The position numbers were made by a program, and so were the translations under genes. From positions 33,102 to 97,101 of the forward strand of contig JAADVB010000044.1 of the NCBI GenBank assembly GCA_023334545.1: a stretch of 64,000 nt of DNA. The letters are read 5' to 3'. The notes under the pieces were generated by a model. That model saw only the letters and a list, made by a program, of their open reading frames with translations. It was not told the origin of the DNA and searched no databases. This stretch comes from Salisapilia sapeloensis (Eukaryota; Oomycota; Peronosporomycetes; Peronosporales; Salisapiliaceae). Shown piece after piece: positions 53,194 to 63,514 of the stretch (the stretch's first letter is position 1; the number at the start of each line of letters is the position of its first letter).

Positions 53194-53817
53194 TTAAAGG
53201 TCTGGCAAATCTTCCATCGGGGCACTGCTGACGGTTCGAGTGGTAAAGTAGACGAACGCTTGGAGCGTCGCGACGAGGACGTTGTAGAGGACGATGAACT
53301 TGGTCCAGCCTGCGTACGGGTACGTTTGACAGCACAGCACGGCAAAGAAGAGGATCGTAGCTGCTCGCCCGAGGTAGTTACCGAGGAATGGGAAGTATGC
53401 TTCGATACTGACGCCGTAGACGATGCTCTTGAGGTCGAACATGACGACGACGGCACCAAAGGCCATCGTGTAGAGTCCTAATAGCACCGAAGCGAGCGAG
53501 TAGTGGATGAGCATGGCAAAGCCCTGGATGACCGTAAGAGCAGCGGAGAGGGTATAGAGTCCACCAAAGACTACATCGATCGTAGACGGGTTATCGCCAC
53601 TATCGTTCGTGTCATTTCGAACATGGCCACTCCAGCCGTCGTCCGGATGATTGTATCGAACGTTCGCATACGGATGGACATTGGGTTTCTTAAAGTCATC
53701 TTGCTTCTCCTGTTTCTCTTCCTCTTCACCATCGAGGGATCTACGCTCCTGATCATGCCCATGCTCCTCCTCGCTGCTCACGAGAGGCTGCTTAAGCTCT
53801 TCCTCCGACGCGTCCAT
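53194..53817 (-). CDS. Four-helix membrane protein, possibly COPI-associated family
   Basis: One exon, 207 residues from MDASEEELKQPL (ATG 53815-53817); the frame continues to 54030 but that part overlaps the divergent gene. The N-terminal 85 residues are cytosolic in character: acidic, His/Lys-rich, with EQKQEKQDD-like charge clusters. Four hydrophobic segments follow (VFGGLYTLSAALTVIQGFAML, LASVLLGLYTMAFGAVVVMF, LGRAATILFFAVLCCQ, FIVLYNVLVATLQAFVYF), with the polar loop DLKSIVYGVSIEAYFPFLGNYLGR between the second and third. That pattern resembles the COPI_assoc/TVP18 family of small Golgi membrane proteins, but the assignment is only a guess from topology and loop motif. The stop is 66 bp from the 3' end of the FAR1-dehydrogenase gene. 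Confidence 0.6.
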   Translation of the reverse strand: MDASEEELKQPLVSSEEEHGHDQERRSLDGEEEEKQEKQDDFKKPNVHPYANVRYNHPDDGWSGHVRNDTNDSGDNPSTIDVVFGGLYTLSAALTVIQGFAMLIHYSLASVLLGLYTMAFGAVVVMFDLKSIVYGVSIEAYFPFLGNYLGRAATILFFAVLCCQTYPYAGWTKFIVLYNVLVATLQAFVYFTTRTVSSAPMEDLPDL

Positions 53818-53974
53818 TTCTGATTCTTCCAAAATAACTCGTGTGAAGTGGTGGTAAGGACGTCTGAAGTGGCGATAGACACCTAATAGCAGAGGGAGAA
53901 CAGCTACACGTTCCGACCGCTTAGTACGTGCCAAGAATTGACTGAAAGACTTTAATAGTGTACGTTTAGACGTG

Positions 53975-56473
53975 ATGGGATGCTGTCGAGGCGTGAATGT
54001 CCAGCTATTGCTGCTGGTTGCATGTGCCATGGTCGACTATGCGTCGCATACAGTCATGCTCATCCTCGCGCCGCAAATCGCTCTACACTTTTATCCGACC
54101 ACATCGTACGCTCGAGTCGGATTCTATACGGCCTTGTTGTCCGGAGCTGGATTTCTCGGTCATGCATTTAGCTGTCGACCCTGGATCCAGATCGCCAAGT
54201 CCGTACGTAGTGCACAAGGCGTTATTCTATGGGGTCTCGCCGTCCTCGGCGTTGGCTTCTTGAGTCTACTCTTTTGCCAGAGCCTTCTCGCCATGACACT
54301 CGTGCGGTTTGCTACTGGTCTCTTTAGTGGTGTGCTGCCTGTTGCATTAATCGAGATTGACTCTATCTGTGGCAATCGACAGTCCCACTTGGCAGCTTGT
54401 AGCAAGTACATTGGCATTCTCTTCGCTGCGTCCATGACGTACTCTTTGATCTCTCTCACAGGCAAATTGACACCACCCGAGTCCGTACAGCAAGATACCT
54501 CGACGTCCGGATCGACTGCTCATGTAGCTTTTAGTGATGCATCTCTGTACTTTTATCCGCTTTGCTTTGTCTCGATGTTTGCATGGGTCGCTGTCGTCTT
54601 CGTAGTCCTGTCCATGGGCTTTCAACGTGGTCCATCCAACTACGTCCACCTTCATGGTGAAGATGGAGATAGCGACACTGCCGAGGAGGATAGTATCACT
54701 TCTAAAACAACCTCCGTGGACAATGAGCATGCGACGAAAGAAGCACCAACGAGACCTTTAGATCGAGTGAAGACGGCTATAAACGACACATTCCGTCGGA
54801 CATTGCGTGCGGCTGGAGCAAAGCCTGTGATATGGGAACCTCAGCCACACTTTCGAGCGATTCGTGCCATCATACCGCACTACTTGCACGGTTACACGGA
54901 CGATGGGCATGTGATCGTATGGGAGTTCCTAGGTCAGATTCATATGGACAAGCTAGCAAACTCTGGCTTCACGACTGTCGATTTGCGTGACCACTATCGT
55001 TTTCTCTTACAATTCGCGGTCGAAAGACTACTCAAGTCGAACTCGCAGAAGATTGTATACGTTGTCGATTTAGACGGATTGACACTCATGGATGCAGATG
55101 ATCGTGTAGTGGAAAGTGCCATCTCCGTGGCACAAGACTTGCTTGTCAAGTTCCCGGATAAACTATTGAAACTAGTGATTCTGAACAAACCTGTCTGGTT
55201 CTCCCAAGTCATGACACGCGTGCGTCCACATCTACCGAAGAAGACGGCGAATAAGATCACGTTTGTTTCCAAGAAGAATATGTCGAGTGAGCTATTGGAA
55301 CTTATCGGAGCAGATAGTCTACCACGGGGTTATGGTGGATCGAATGGCGTCGAGATGGGTAAGAGCAGTCAAGAGCGGATGTTGGATGAGTTGTTGCGTG
55401 AAACCACTGGATCTCTAGAAGAGACAGTGGAGCTCGTGAGTACGCGTCATCGCGCAGGTAGTCTATCACGCGGTACGGACGACGAGAGTGACGAAGAAGC
55501 TTTCTTCGACTCGCTTGAGTTTGGTCTTCCGGATGATGAAGAGGAAGAAGACATCAGTGGAAAGGTCACGTCTCCTGTGGAAGAAACCGCTGTCATCCAC
55601 TCGCAGACTGCCACGGAGACTTCTCCTGTGTCGCGTAAGAAGTGTCTTTCGAAGACATCTCCGAAGCGTGGTCGCAAGGCACCTGCTCCGTCTCGCAACG
55701 GATATCAGCATGTGATCAATGTCGATCCTCTTGTGGCGGATCTAGAGTCTGCTCATGACATTGCGATTACTAGTGAACCACATGCGTGCCTTATTCTTGG
55801 CGTCTATTTCCTATGGGCACTGCTGCAAATGTGCTTTGACGAGATTCTACCGCTGTGGTTCTTTAAACGCAGCACTGTTGTCGAATCTGCTCCGTTACCT
55901 CTTGCATCTTTGCCTCATTCCGACTCACCGTCTGTGTCGGCTATTACGCTGACAGTGGCGGAGAGTATGGCACTGATGGCACTTGGTGTATTGGTAGCTC
56001 AGCTTTGTTCATGTGCCTTTTCATCAAGCGTCATGACACCCCTCGCAACACTTCGACTCGGATTACTGATCCAAATCCCCATCATTGGCTGTTTTCCTCT
56101 CATCAAGCTCCTTCATGCAGATGAGCTATCCTTTGCATGGGCAATCGTCCTCGTCGTGTTGATTATAAAAAACATGGCGGAAGGCATTTCACTGCATGGT
56201 CTCCTGGCGTTACTCGACAACTCGATTCCAGTGGATCGACGCATCGCAGTTAATCGAGCAGTCCAATTGGTTTCGTACGTGGCACAATTTGTAGCTGGAA
56301 GTGGTGGTCCGCTCGTATTCGCTTTACTCGGGTACTTTGACCGGGAATTTCCATTGGATCAGAGTCTGTTATACTTTCTCCAAGCACTTGGTCTCATCCT
56401 GCTCTTCCTCTTTTCGTTCTTAATTCCAAGTCGACTTAACTTTCCAATGCTCTTTGCCATGGGGAAAAGATAA
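53975..56473 (+). CDS. MFS-like membrane protein with a CRAL-TRIO (Sec14) domain in the central loop
   Basis: One exon, about 832 residues. Six hydrophobic segments (about 8-175 and 195-215) of major-facilitator type, with a GFLGHAFSCRPW loop, precede a soluble region. Residues about 302-455 match the CRAL-TRIO lipid-binding fold: YLHGYTDDGHVIVWEFLGQIHMDKL, IVYVVDLDGLTLMDAD, LLKLVILNKPVWFSQVMTRVRPHL, ITFVSKKNMSSELLELI and LPRGYGG. A long acidic/Ser-rich linker (about 470-590) leads to a second membrane half (about 600-825) starting HACLILGVYFLWALLQMCFDEILPLWF and including AEGISLHGLLALLDNSIP. Sec14-type domains exchange phosphoinositides, sterols or tocopherols between membranes, so this may couple lipid sensing or supply to transport; the cargo is unknown. 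No frame break or intron separates the parts. Confidence 0.8.
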   Translation: MGCCRGVNVQLLLLVACAMVDYASHTVMLILAPQIALHFYPTTSYARVGFYTALLSGAGFLGHAFSCRPWIQIAKSVRSAQGVILWGLAVLGVGFLSLLFCQSLLAMTLVRFATGLFSGVLPVALIEIDSICGNRQSHLAACSKYIGILFAASMTYSLISLTGKLTPPESVQQDTSTSGSTAHVAFSDASLYFYPLCFVSMFAWVAVVFVVLSMGFQRGPSNYVHLHGEDGDSDTAEEDSITSKTTSVDNEHATKEAPTRPLDRVKTAINDTFRRTLRAAGAKPVIWEPQPHFRAIRAIIPHYLHGYTDDGHVIVWEFLGQIHMDKLANSGFTTVDLRDHYRFLLQFAVERLLKSNSQKIVYVVDLDGLTLMDADDRVVESAISVAQDLLVKFPDKLLKLVILNKPVWFSQVMTRVRPHLPKKTANKITFVSKKNMSSELLELIGADSLPRGYGGSNGVEMGKSSQERMLDELLRETTGSLEETVELVSTRHRAGSLSRGTDDESDEEAFFDSLEFGLPDDEEEEDISGKVTSPVEETAVIHSQTATETSPVSRKKCLSKTSPKRGRKAPAPSRNGYQHVINVDPLVADLESAHDIAITSEPHACLILGVYFLWALLQMCFDEILPLWFFKRSTVVESAPLPLASLPHSDSPSVSAITLTVAESMALMALGVLVAQLCSCAFSSSVMTPLATLRLGLLIQIPIIGCFPLIKLLHADELSFAWAIVLVVLIIKNMAEGISLHGLLALLDNSIPVDRRIAVNRAVQLVSYVAQFVAGSGGPLVFALLGYFDREFPLDQSLLYFLQALGLILLFLFSFLIPSRLNFPMLFAMGKR

Positions 56474-56637
56474 CAAGTAGATGCAGATAGGTATGACGTA
56501 TGAACACGACTCTATTCGTCGAGATTGAATATGCTTTCGTTTGGAAGTCCAACATGTTTTTCTTCTTTATTCTGCTTCAAAACCAAATGAACCACGCACA
56601 GCACGTATGCTCTAGTCCGATCTATAAGCTCTTTGTT

Positions 56638-57963
56638 CTAATGCGCAATGTTCGAGCCGCTCTTGCTCGGTGCAGCAGTCGACATACCCGTCCTTGCATA
56701 CAGGACTTCGACGATGACCAAGATGATGTTGAGAACTATTGCAAAGTAGAGCTGCACGTAGAAGAGCGCATCTGAGTAGAAGATGGCAGTCAAGTATGCG
56801 ACGTAGAAACCAGAGACGTGTGCCGAGATGCCCATGAAGGAGGCAATGCGGGCCAAGTACTGGTACTTGCTAATGTATCGCTGGCGGTACTCTTCCGATG
56901 CTTTCGCGAGGAGAGACTGGCGTGCTTCCTCGGCCTTGACTGCTGCCTCCGTCGTCACGAGGTTCTGCAACGTCAAGTAGATGACGTAGATGCCTAGTAG
57001 GATCGTATCGAGAGCCCATGTCGTCTTTGCCTTGGCTTCCTTGTACTCTGCGCGAACGCTGTCGAGCGTTTCGCCATCGACTTCGGAGTATGGAAGAGAA
57101 TTCTCCATGTACACATTCTTCACTTTGTCATAGACGAGAGCGTGAACCCATAGCGATAAGCCAGCAATTGTCCCGACGGTATAGTACATGTACAGCTCAG
57201 TGTCCGTCGTGGCATACTTCTCGCCACAGATCATGGCCAAGATGATGCAGTGTGGTGCGATGACGAGACCATCTACAAAACCATCCAAGATACGCCCCGT
57301 GCGTGTACCACGCTTGCAAAGTCGGGCAACCTGTCCGTCAGCACAGTCAGAGACGATCCAGCAGAACATGAGTGCCGATGCATAGAAGAGCGATAGGTTG
57401 GGAGGCAAGTTGTACGGTTCGTGGAAAGTTGAGTCATACAAGAAACTAGCAGCCAGCCATCCGAGTCCTAGTCCGAAGATGGTGATCTGGTTGGGCGTAA
57501 TGACGATAGGCATGTAGCTGATGACAACCGCAACGACGGCAGCGAGGCGACGGTGGAAGTAGTAGTCAATCAGTTCCTCGACATCATACATTTTGGTTGA
57601 CACGGCATGGTTATACCGCTCCATGAGCGACAACGCATAATTTCTCGGGGACGACGCAGGAGTAGTCTCACGGCTGGACGGTGACGGCGAGTCCTCTGGG
57701 CTACCGGTCTTGGTCGTATGAATACGTTGTTTCATTTCTTTTTGCTTTTGCGCAGATGAGAAGCTCTCAGTCGTTCCGTAGTCTAAAGTATGCGTTTCCA
57801 AATTGCTCATGCGTCGATCAGGAGCAGGAGGGGCAGGACCAGGAAGCGTGATGTGCCTCGCGTCTGAAGTTTTGTTGTCACAAAGTGAGTGCTTTCTGGG
57901 ATGAGACGGTACATCACCCGAAGGGAGTATGCATGTCGAAGGTTGACAATAAGTTGATTGCAT
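56638..57963 (-). CDS. CDP-alcohol phosphatidyltransferase
   Basis: One exon; 441 residues from the ATG at 57963, or 390 from MSNLETHTLDYG (57810), which is as likely. The catalytic signature is complete: SDCADGQVAR, then eight residues, G, three residues, D, three residues, D (LCKRGTRTGRILDGFVD). Several membrane helices flank it (VVAVVISYMPIVI, IFGLGLGWLAASFLY, SALMFCWIV, YTVGTIAGLSLWVHALV, TILLGIYVIYLTL and two near the C-terminus). Such enzymes transfer a phospho-alcohol from CDP-alcohol in phospholipid synthesis in the ER. The substrate (inositol, ethanolamine, choline, glycerophosphate) cannot be told here. The long loop between helices four and five, about 75 residues with VDGETLDSVRAEYKEAKAKT, is uncommon. 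The N-terminus is Ser/Thr/Pro-rich and probably cytosolic. Confidence 0.85.
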   Translation of the reverse strand: MQSTYCQPSTCILPSGDVPSHPRKHSLCDNKTSDARHITLPGPAPPAPDRRMSNLETHTLDYGTTESFSSAQKQKEMKQRIHTTKTGSPEDSPSPSSRETTPASSPRNYALSLMERYNHAVSTKMYDVEELIDYYFHRRLAAVVAVVISYMPIVITPNQITIFGLGLGWLAASFLYDSTFHEPYNLPPNLSLFYASALMFCWIVSDCADGQVARLCKRGTRTGRILDGFVDGLVIAPHCIILAMICGEKYATTDTELYMYYTVGTIAGLSLWVHALVYDKVKNVYMENSLPYSEVDGETLDSVRAEYKEAKAKTTWALDTILLGIYVIYLTLQNLVTTEAAVKAEEARQSLLAKASEEYRQRYISKYQYLARIASFMGISAHVSGFYVAYLTAIFYSDALFYVQLYFAIVLNIILVIVEVLYARTGMSTAAPSKSGSNIAH

Positions 57964-58101
57964 GCGTGCATGCAATGGATGATACGATGCTTACGTTGGC
58001 ATAAACATTCTGGAAGGTTTTGGATTTATATTTGTGTCTAGTTGAAAGATGTGATTGTCATGTACTAGTTCTAACGAATGTCTGGATAGATTGCGCGTCA
58101 C

Positions 58102-59593
58102 TTATGCCGAATGGTTTATACGATCGACTAGTGTGTGACAGAAACGTTTTAGTTGACTGGACGCGTTGCGAGTCTTCTCTATCATATCTAGTGTACGTTC
58201 ATTGTCGAGCTCGTGTAAAAGCACAAGAATCTCTAGACATTCGTCCTCCATCTCGTTTTGTTTCGTCAAGGTAAGTGTCGTCCCGGGGATCGGATCCTTC
58301 GTGACGGCACATATAGCTGCGATTCGAAGGACTGTCACGAACACCTCTTCCAGATGAGCTCGGATACGCACCCAAGCACTTAAGACTGTAGCCTTTAGAG
58401 TAAGTAGTGTCTCCAGCAGCAGCTCTGCATGCACTGCATCACAAGAGCCTGCTAAGACTTTAAGCAGAGGCTGGAGGTATTGAACGATGAAAAGACTGTG
58501 TGGAGCTCCCGTCGCTTGTACGATTGGTCTCAACCATCTCATGTAGACGGCGCGGAGCTCTTTATCCGTGGACATACTAGCGTTGTAGAGTAGCTTTGGA
58601 AGGTAGTGGTCATATAGTGCCAATTCGCCTTTCACAACGGATGAGAGCATTGCTAACGACGTCACGAGGCAGTCCAACGTCGGTTCTAAGGCAGAAGGCT
58701 CTCGAGTAGTGAGAGCTCGACCCAGCACATCTTGCACTACTTGAGAGTACCAATCCAGCTCCTCTTTGGAAACAGAATGCACGATATGACGCAGCATCTG
58801 CGCGCCAGCACGTCTAGTGTCATCCACGAGGTCATCTAGTAGAGGAAAGACGAGAGATAGGAGACGACCGAGGAGTTCTCCGCCAAAGACTGGACTGGAA
58901 ATGCCTTGGATGAGCCAATTCAAAGCATGCTTGTGGCAAGCCGATGCCTCGACCCAGTCTTCTTTCGACACTTTTGCCGAAAGGAACGATACGATATACG
59001 AAAGGCATGTCGTCCACGCTTGTTTAGAGGATGGAGCATTCTTGAGTAGCTCTTTGCAGGTACTAAAGACTTCATTCGCTCGAGCGTAGCACTCCATGTC
59101 TTCGGATCCTGCGAGGTGACAGCATAGAGGATAGCTGCATTGAAGAATGATACAGGATATGGATTGCAACTGGTGCTCCTGGATAGGACCGTTTGCTTCT
59201 TCAATGCGGCCTGCGTATGCAATTGGAACTTGGAGCAATCGTAAAAAGGTCGAGTCGAGTGTCAAGATTCGGTCATCCTTGCCCTCCTCCATCGCTCTTT
59301 GCATCATTTCAAAGTATTCCATCGACAGCATTGCAACGTCTTGAACCACATCAGCCCACTCATGGCCATACTTTTCGTACGCATGCTTATTCTCCAAAGC
59401 TGTCACCATCTCGTCCAAGACTTGTAGTCGCATCAGCTTGTCACTCTCTTCATCGACCAATCCCTGTCGCACTCGCTCTAGCCCACCACACTTCCATATT
59501 TCGACAGCATCTCTCGATGCTTCTACAGCTTCTCATAAGTAGCTATACACTCTACTTTTCATCTGATTCTCTACCTTGCTCCGATCGTGTCAT
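58102..59593 (-). CDS. TTI2: TTI2-like (TELO2-interacting) HEAT protein
   Basis: Two exons (59575-59593, 58102-59522), 52-nt intron, about 479 residues. The first exon is only 19 nt (MTRSEQ plus one base); without it the frame has no ATG, and splicing gives MTRSEQEASRDAVEIWKCGG. The body is HEAT-like helices. The central stretch LVFPLLDDLVDDTRRAGAQMLRHIVHSVSKEELDWYSQ, followed by ALEPTLDCLVTSLAML, resembles the TTI2 core where LVDD-x-GxxxLxHI occurs. TTI2, with TELO2 and TTI1, forms the TTT cochaperone that matures PIKK kinases such as mTOR, ATM and ATR. The match is by pattern, so another HEAT protein remains possible. Its start codon lies 64 bp from that of the divergent MTHFR gene. Confidence 0.7.
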
Positions 59594-59657
59594 CTTGTAT
59601 GAAAAGTTCCTCTTTTGGCATTTTCCAACGACCACCAAGTCAACACGTTGGACGAGA

Positions 59658-61414
59658 TGAAGCTCATCGACGAGATTCAAGGCCGTATTGACCGACAGGA
59701 ACCTTTCTATTCCTTCGAATACTTCCCTCCGAAGACGTCTGCCGGTGTAGATAATCTCTATGCAAGAATGGAACGTCTTGCGGAGCTCCACCCGTTATTC
59801 ACGGACGTGACGTGGCGAGCTGGTGGAGGTAGCGCAGACTTGACGCTTGAGCTCAGTGCGAATGCACAGAGGATGACTGGCATTCCGACGCTTATGCACA
59901 TGACGTGCACGAATGTGGAGGAAGAGGACCTGCGTGTAGCTCTTGATCGTGCTAAGGAAGCTGGTATCACGAATCTGCTGGCACTACGCGGTGATTCTGT
60001 CCATGGTCCGACGAAAGGCAAGTTCGAGCATGCTGTGGATCTCGTTCGCTTCATTCGAGAGACGCATGGTGATGATTTTTGCATCGGAGTAGCGGCGTAC
60101 CCGGAAGGTCATGAAGATGCAGTAGATAAGAAAACGGATTTGGAGTACTTGAAAGAGAAAGTGGATGCTGGAGCTGATTTCATCATCACTCAAATGTTCT
60201 ACGAAGCTCAAGTCTTCCTAGACTTTCTCTCCGACTGTCGATCCATCGGTATTACTGTACCGATCATCCCTGGAGTCATGCCCATCCATACGTACGGAGG
60301 TTTCGTCCGGATGACGTCCTTTACGAAAGCGCACGTGCCCACATCCGTGACGGAGGCGCTGGAGCCTATCAAGGCGGATGATGAAGCCGTGAAAGAGTAT
60401 GGTGTTCAAATGGCGACGGAAATGTGTCGCAAGCTACTGGATGCCGGTGTCCCTGGTCTTCACTTTTACACGCTTAATCTCGAACGCTCTGTACGTCGCA
60501 TCCTCGAAGCACTCCACATCGTTCCGTCTAGTCCTAGCAAGCGAGAGCTACCGTGGAGAGCATCGTCTGCCTCGAACTCTCGCGCGACGGAGAACGTGCG
60601 TCCGATCTACTGGTCCAACCGTCCGAAGAGCTACATTGAGCGCACAGCCATGTGGGACGAGTTCCCGAACGGTCGATGGGGCAACGTCGAAAGCCCTGCG
60701 TTCGGTGAACTCGTGGAAGCTCATTACGCGATGAACCACATTTCGACACGTGATCGAAAGGCGATGTGGGGCGAGTGTCCTGCATCGTTACAAGATGTCC
60801 AGGATACCTTTACCAAGTACGTTCGTGGTGACATCAAGGTCCTGCCTTGGTGTGACGCTCCTCTGCACCTTGAGACGCAACAGATCGGAGATGAACTTGT
60901 CAAAGCAATTGAAAATGGTTTCTTAACGATTAACAGCCAGCCACGTGTGAATGCAGCATCTTCGGATGATGTTATTTACGGATGGGGTGGCGCAGGCGGA
61001 CGTGTCTACCAAAAGGCATACGTCGAGTGCTTCGTGTCTCCAGAGAACATGAAGAAGGTGATTGAACGCGCCGATAAGATGCCTAACATCCAGTACCATG
61101 CCGTCGACTGTAATGGTCACTCGTACTCGAACGCAGGCAATGCAGCCGTCGCAGTTACGTGGGGTGTCTTCCCCCACAAGGAGATCTTACAGCCGACGAT
61201 CGTCGATAGTCGTAGCTTCTTGGTGTGGAAGGACGAAGCGTTTGCGCTGTGGTTGTCCATGTGGGCAGCACTTTACGACGATGACAGTCCGTCGTCCGAG
61301 TTGCTGCACAGTATCCACGATAACTATTTCCTCGTGAGCATCGTCGACAATAACTTTGTGAACGGCAACATTTGGGATGTCTTTCAAGAGGAAGCAACTA
61401 CAGAGTCTGCGTAA
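59658..61414 (+). CDS. MTHFR: Methylenetetrahydrofolate reductase
   Basis: One exon, 585 residues from the ATG at 59658-59660; the frame opens at a TTG 43 bp earlier but no other ATG precedes. The catalytic TIM barrel shows YSFEYFPPKTSAGVDNLYARMERL, FTDVTWRAGGGSADLTLELS, HMTCTNVEEEDLRVALDRAKEAGITNLLALRGDS, GVAAYPEGHEDA and ADFIITQMFYEAQVFLDFLSDC, which together bind FAD and folate. The C-terminal half (about 320-585) is the eukaryotic regulatory region that binds S-adenosylmethionine in animals (WGECPASLQDVQDTFTKYVRGDIKVLPWCD, GWGGAGGRVYQKAYVECFVS). It reduces methylene-THF to methyl-THF for methionine synthesis. Length fits a complete protein. Confidence 0.95.
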
Positions 61415-61661
61415 GACCAAGCGTATGAATACGATGGTTGTCATTCGCTCTTCCTCCGCAAGTAAGCTCTGCCTGGATGATTGTCCACTACTACTGTCTC
61501 GTATGCAAAGGCACTAGGAAGCTGACGTCAACCAGATACATGCAGCATTTCGATATGTTTCCTTCGGACGAAAAGATAATACAAACCATCGAGTTGGCAT
61601 TGAATTCGACTTGTCGCAAAAGACGTTTATTATATGGATCGTAGTGGTCTAATGACTGCCT

Positions 61662-63302
61662 TTACTCTTCGTATTCGCTTTCGCCACGACCTTTGACTTG
61701 CTTGAGCGTATCCTTGTCGACCTTGTAGACGGAACCACCATTGTACCCGGCGTAGACCTTGGCAGTGATCTCGACTTGCGCGTCCTTGGGCACCAGCTCC
61801 TCTGGAATTGGAATGCGCTCGACGATCTCGATACCGGACTTAACGATCGCGTCGTACTTCATGTCACTCATCGAGACAAAGTAGTCGATCTTGGTGATAC
61901 CGAGCCAGTGCAATGCGTCTGGCATGAGAGCCTGGAAACGCACGTCTTGGATACCTGCTACGGCTTGCGTACAGTTGAAGTATTCTTCGGCACTGTCACC
62001 TCCTTCTTGTCTCTTTCGGAGGTTGTACACGAGGTACTTGGTCACTTCACCGAGAGCACGACCTTCCTTACGGAAGTAGACGATCACACCGACACCACCT
62101 TCTTGTGCTGTGCGTACGCAGACTTCAATCCCGTGCGCAAGGTACGGACGACAGGTGCAAATATCAGATCCAAACACGTCTGAGCCATTGCATTCGTCAT
62201 GGACACGTACAGCTACTTTCTTCGTCGGATCCGTCAGTGCGTCGACGTTGCCAAAGATGTAGATGGTGAGTCCTCCGATGGGCGGTAGGAAGACTTTCAA
62301 GTCAGAACGTGTGACGAGCTCTGGGTACATGCCGTTGGTTGCTTGGAAAATTTCCTGCCGCAAGTGCGATTCGGTCGTGTTAAAGCGCTTGGCGACACCA
62401 GGGAGGTACCAGACAGGGTCGACGGCTGCCTTGGTGATCACGAGCTGCGACGTGTCCTTGAGGATCTTGCCATCCGGCTTCAACCGACCGAGGCGAACAG
62501 CTTCATGGATCTCTGGTAGATCCATATGCGCTTTCGTGACGGCAATCGTTGGACGAATGTCGTAGCCTTTTTGATAGTGCTCCGGGAAAGCTTCGAGCAC
62601 ACAGTGTCCGAACGGGTCCATCGTGACAATCTTTTCTGGATCGGACCAAGAAGGATGTGGACCGATCTTGGCGGCCGGTGTTGTCATACCCAAATCTGGG
62701 AATGCATTCTAATGGTACGAACACGCAATTAGGATTTGATGCATCGGTAGAAATGATAATGGAAGAATCTACCTTGTCCATTGCACCTGCAGCAATCTAA
62801 GAGACAAAAGAGGAATAAGTAGAGGATGGAGTATACTGTAGAGGTAAACGTACCGCGAGACCACGGTAGACACAGTAGGAGCCGCCATGGGCTCCGATCG
62901 CGTTGCGGTACTTGTTGTGTCGGTTCGTGCCGATGATCGGACCACGCACATCGGGCTCTTTTTGTCCCCACTGAAGACAACAAGTAAACGTTAGACAAAC
63001 GGAAAGGTTCAATGTAGTGTACACGACTGAATTGGTGTGTATCATATCATGGGGAGACATACTCGAATGCGAACGGGGTCGACACCGAAGACTTCAGCGT
63101 GGGAAGTCAGAGAGACGTAGTAGGCATTTGGGTTAAACTCATCCTTGTGTTCAATCTGCTTGACGTCCTCGGCTACAGATAATGCTCGAATGAGTGCTGG
63201 AGGTCAAGTGACTAGAGCAGGTAGACACGTACCGTCGATGGACTTCTTCCGCTTCCCAAGCGTCGAGATGCGTTTCATGGGTGCATATTCAGGTGGACTC
63301 AT
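61662..63302 (-). CDS. GTP cyclohydrolase II-like protein, URC1 family
   Basis: Five exons (63233-63302, 63063-63172, 62854-62970, 62773-62796, 61662-62708) encode about 455 residues. Exon 4 is a 24-nt microexon (IAAGAMDK) with clean GT/AG neighbours. Without it the join would lose eight residues, not frame. The N-terminal half is the GTP-cyclohydrolase N domain (WGQKEPDVRGPIIGTNRHNKYRNAIGAHGG, MDPFGHC). The C-terminal half is the RibA-like fold with zinc-type cysteines in HDECNGSDVFGSDICTCRPYL and the catalytic-loop region GVIVYFRKEGRALG. Fungal URC1 with this layout acts in uracil catabolism, whereas bacterial RibA starts riboflavin synthesis; the EGGDSAEEYFNCTQAVAGIQDVRF segment favours the URC1 branch. 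Both roles are inferences from family. Confidence 0.85.
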
Positions 63303-63514
63303 TGTAACTCTGGGTTTTGCGAGAGACGGAGGGAATCTTGAGGGAGGAAAGGAAGGGAGAACGTTGACTTGACGGAGGAGAAGCAAATTCGGTTGTGAGC
63401 ACTTGCTGCTTGCTGCTTCGGGTGCCGCCTTCTTCAAGATTTCGAGCAGGCGTTCGTCTTGGAAAACAATGGGCGCTTTTGATTTTATTTTCGTATAGTA
63501 TAAACAGCCGTAAT

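Noticed and set aside
53818..54030. N-terminal extension of the putative COPI-associated protein
   Set aside because: It overlaps the start of the MFS/CRAL-TRIO gene on the other strand, and its composition is unlike the rest.
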